Shown: piece after piece, positions 14,439 through 14,635 of the stretch | Layout of the letters: the number at the start of each line of letters is the position of its first letter | How positions within the stretch are numbered: position 1 is the stretch's first letter | NCBI RefSeq assembly: GCF_020709055.1 | Contig: NZ_JAJFCK010000047.1 | Span: forward strand, 1 to 14,635 | Source: Ruminococcus callidus | GTDB lineage: Bacteria > Bacillota > Clostridia > Oscillospirales > Ruminococcaceae | Direction of reading: 5' to 3' | DNA length: 14,635 nucleotides | The notes under the pieces: model-generated | What the model was told of the DNA's origin: nothing | The model's database searches: none | The model's input: the letters and a program-made list of their open reading frames with translations, nothing else | Position numbers and translations under genes: made by a program

Positions 14439-14515
14439 TAGCAGGTGACAGAAAATTTGTTACGGAAGATGTAACGAATATCCCCAAGCAAACAGCTAAT
14501 CCCATCTACTTCTGA
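14429..14515 (+). pseudogene. Possible C-terminal remnant of a lost coding sequence
   Basis: After a TAA at 14426-14428 this frame reads 28 sense codons (NELVAGDRKFVTEDVTNIPK and a short NPIYF tail) to a TGA at 14513-14515, without a start codon or ribosome site. The composition looks protein-like. It could be the tail of an earlier toxin or immunity cassette, or of the preceding 169-aa gene if a one-base loss near 14430 ended that gene early. It is too short to assign. Confidence 0.25.
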
Positions 14516-14557
14516 AATAATAGCGACTTTGGTAATCTGTGAGAGGCTTAATGCCTT

Positions 14558-14635
14558 TGTCAATAAAAAACTGAGCCACCTCGCTAATAAAAAAGTGAGC
14601 CAGTTGTGATAAAAAAATTTTGAGCCACTAATCGT
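14558..14635 (+). mobile_element. Probable left end of an IS21-like element, cut by the window edge
   Basis: From TGTCAATAAAAAACTGAGCC onward, an A-rich run plus TGAGCCA occurs three times (14572-14578, 14596-14602, 14621-14627) at 24-25-bp spacing. Termini that start with TG and contain several internal copies of the end sequence are characteristic of IS21-family elements, where they bind the transposase. No transposase is in view, so the family call rests on the repeats alone. Confidence 0.5.

Overview
This is an AT-leaning segment of a Gram-positive, Clostridia-type genome. Ruminococcus or a related Oscillospiraceae is my best guess from codon use, strong AGGAGG-like ribosome binding sites, the agr-type genes and the style of the lipoprotein/ABC genes. 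The genus is inferred from general resemblance, not shown. Nearly everything reads on the + strand. It looks like an accessory region: three insertion-sequence traces, a peptide-signalling locus, a transport operon and a polymorphic-toxin module.

Layout: (a) 1-611: short 10-bp tandem repeats, then one small unknown gene on the - strand. (b) 612-1950: an IS4/IS701-like element whose transposase has one in-frame stop. (c) 1951-5561: an agr-type quorum-sensing locus in the order response regulator (agrA), histidine kinase (agrC), terminator, peptide-processing protease (agrB), pheromone precursor (agrD), then a small secreted cysteine-containing peptide gene and its terminator. Nearly identical 48-bp sequences precede both agrB and agrD. 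Each contains a pair of 10-bp direct repeats 22 bp apart, with a -10 hexamer at a matching distance, which is the geometry expected of AgrA/LytTR-activated promoters. (d) 5593-7305: an IS66-family element with perfect 13-bp ends and an 8-bp target duplication, also with one nonsense codon in its transposase. It sits in the leader between a promoter and the next operon. (e) 7334-11380: a translationally coupled operon for a lipoprotein, an ABC ATPase and a large duplicated permease, closed by a terminator. (f) 11551-14438: a 5'-truncated RHS-repeat protein with an unrelated C-terminal domain (candidate toxin), overlapping by 4 nt a small membrane-anchored protein (candidate immunity). (g) 14558-end: the probable left end of an IS21-like element.

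Working model (inference): AgrD is processed by AgrB into a thiolactone pheromone, AgrC senses it, and phosphorylated AgrA activates agrB and agrD through the paired repeats. No terminator is visible between agrD and the secreted-peptide gene, so the peptide may be an output of the circuit. The adjacent lipoprotein/ABC operon may export the peptide or protect against it, but the IS66 insertion has separated that operon from its apparent promoter.
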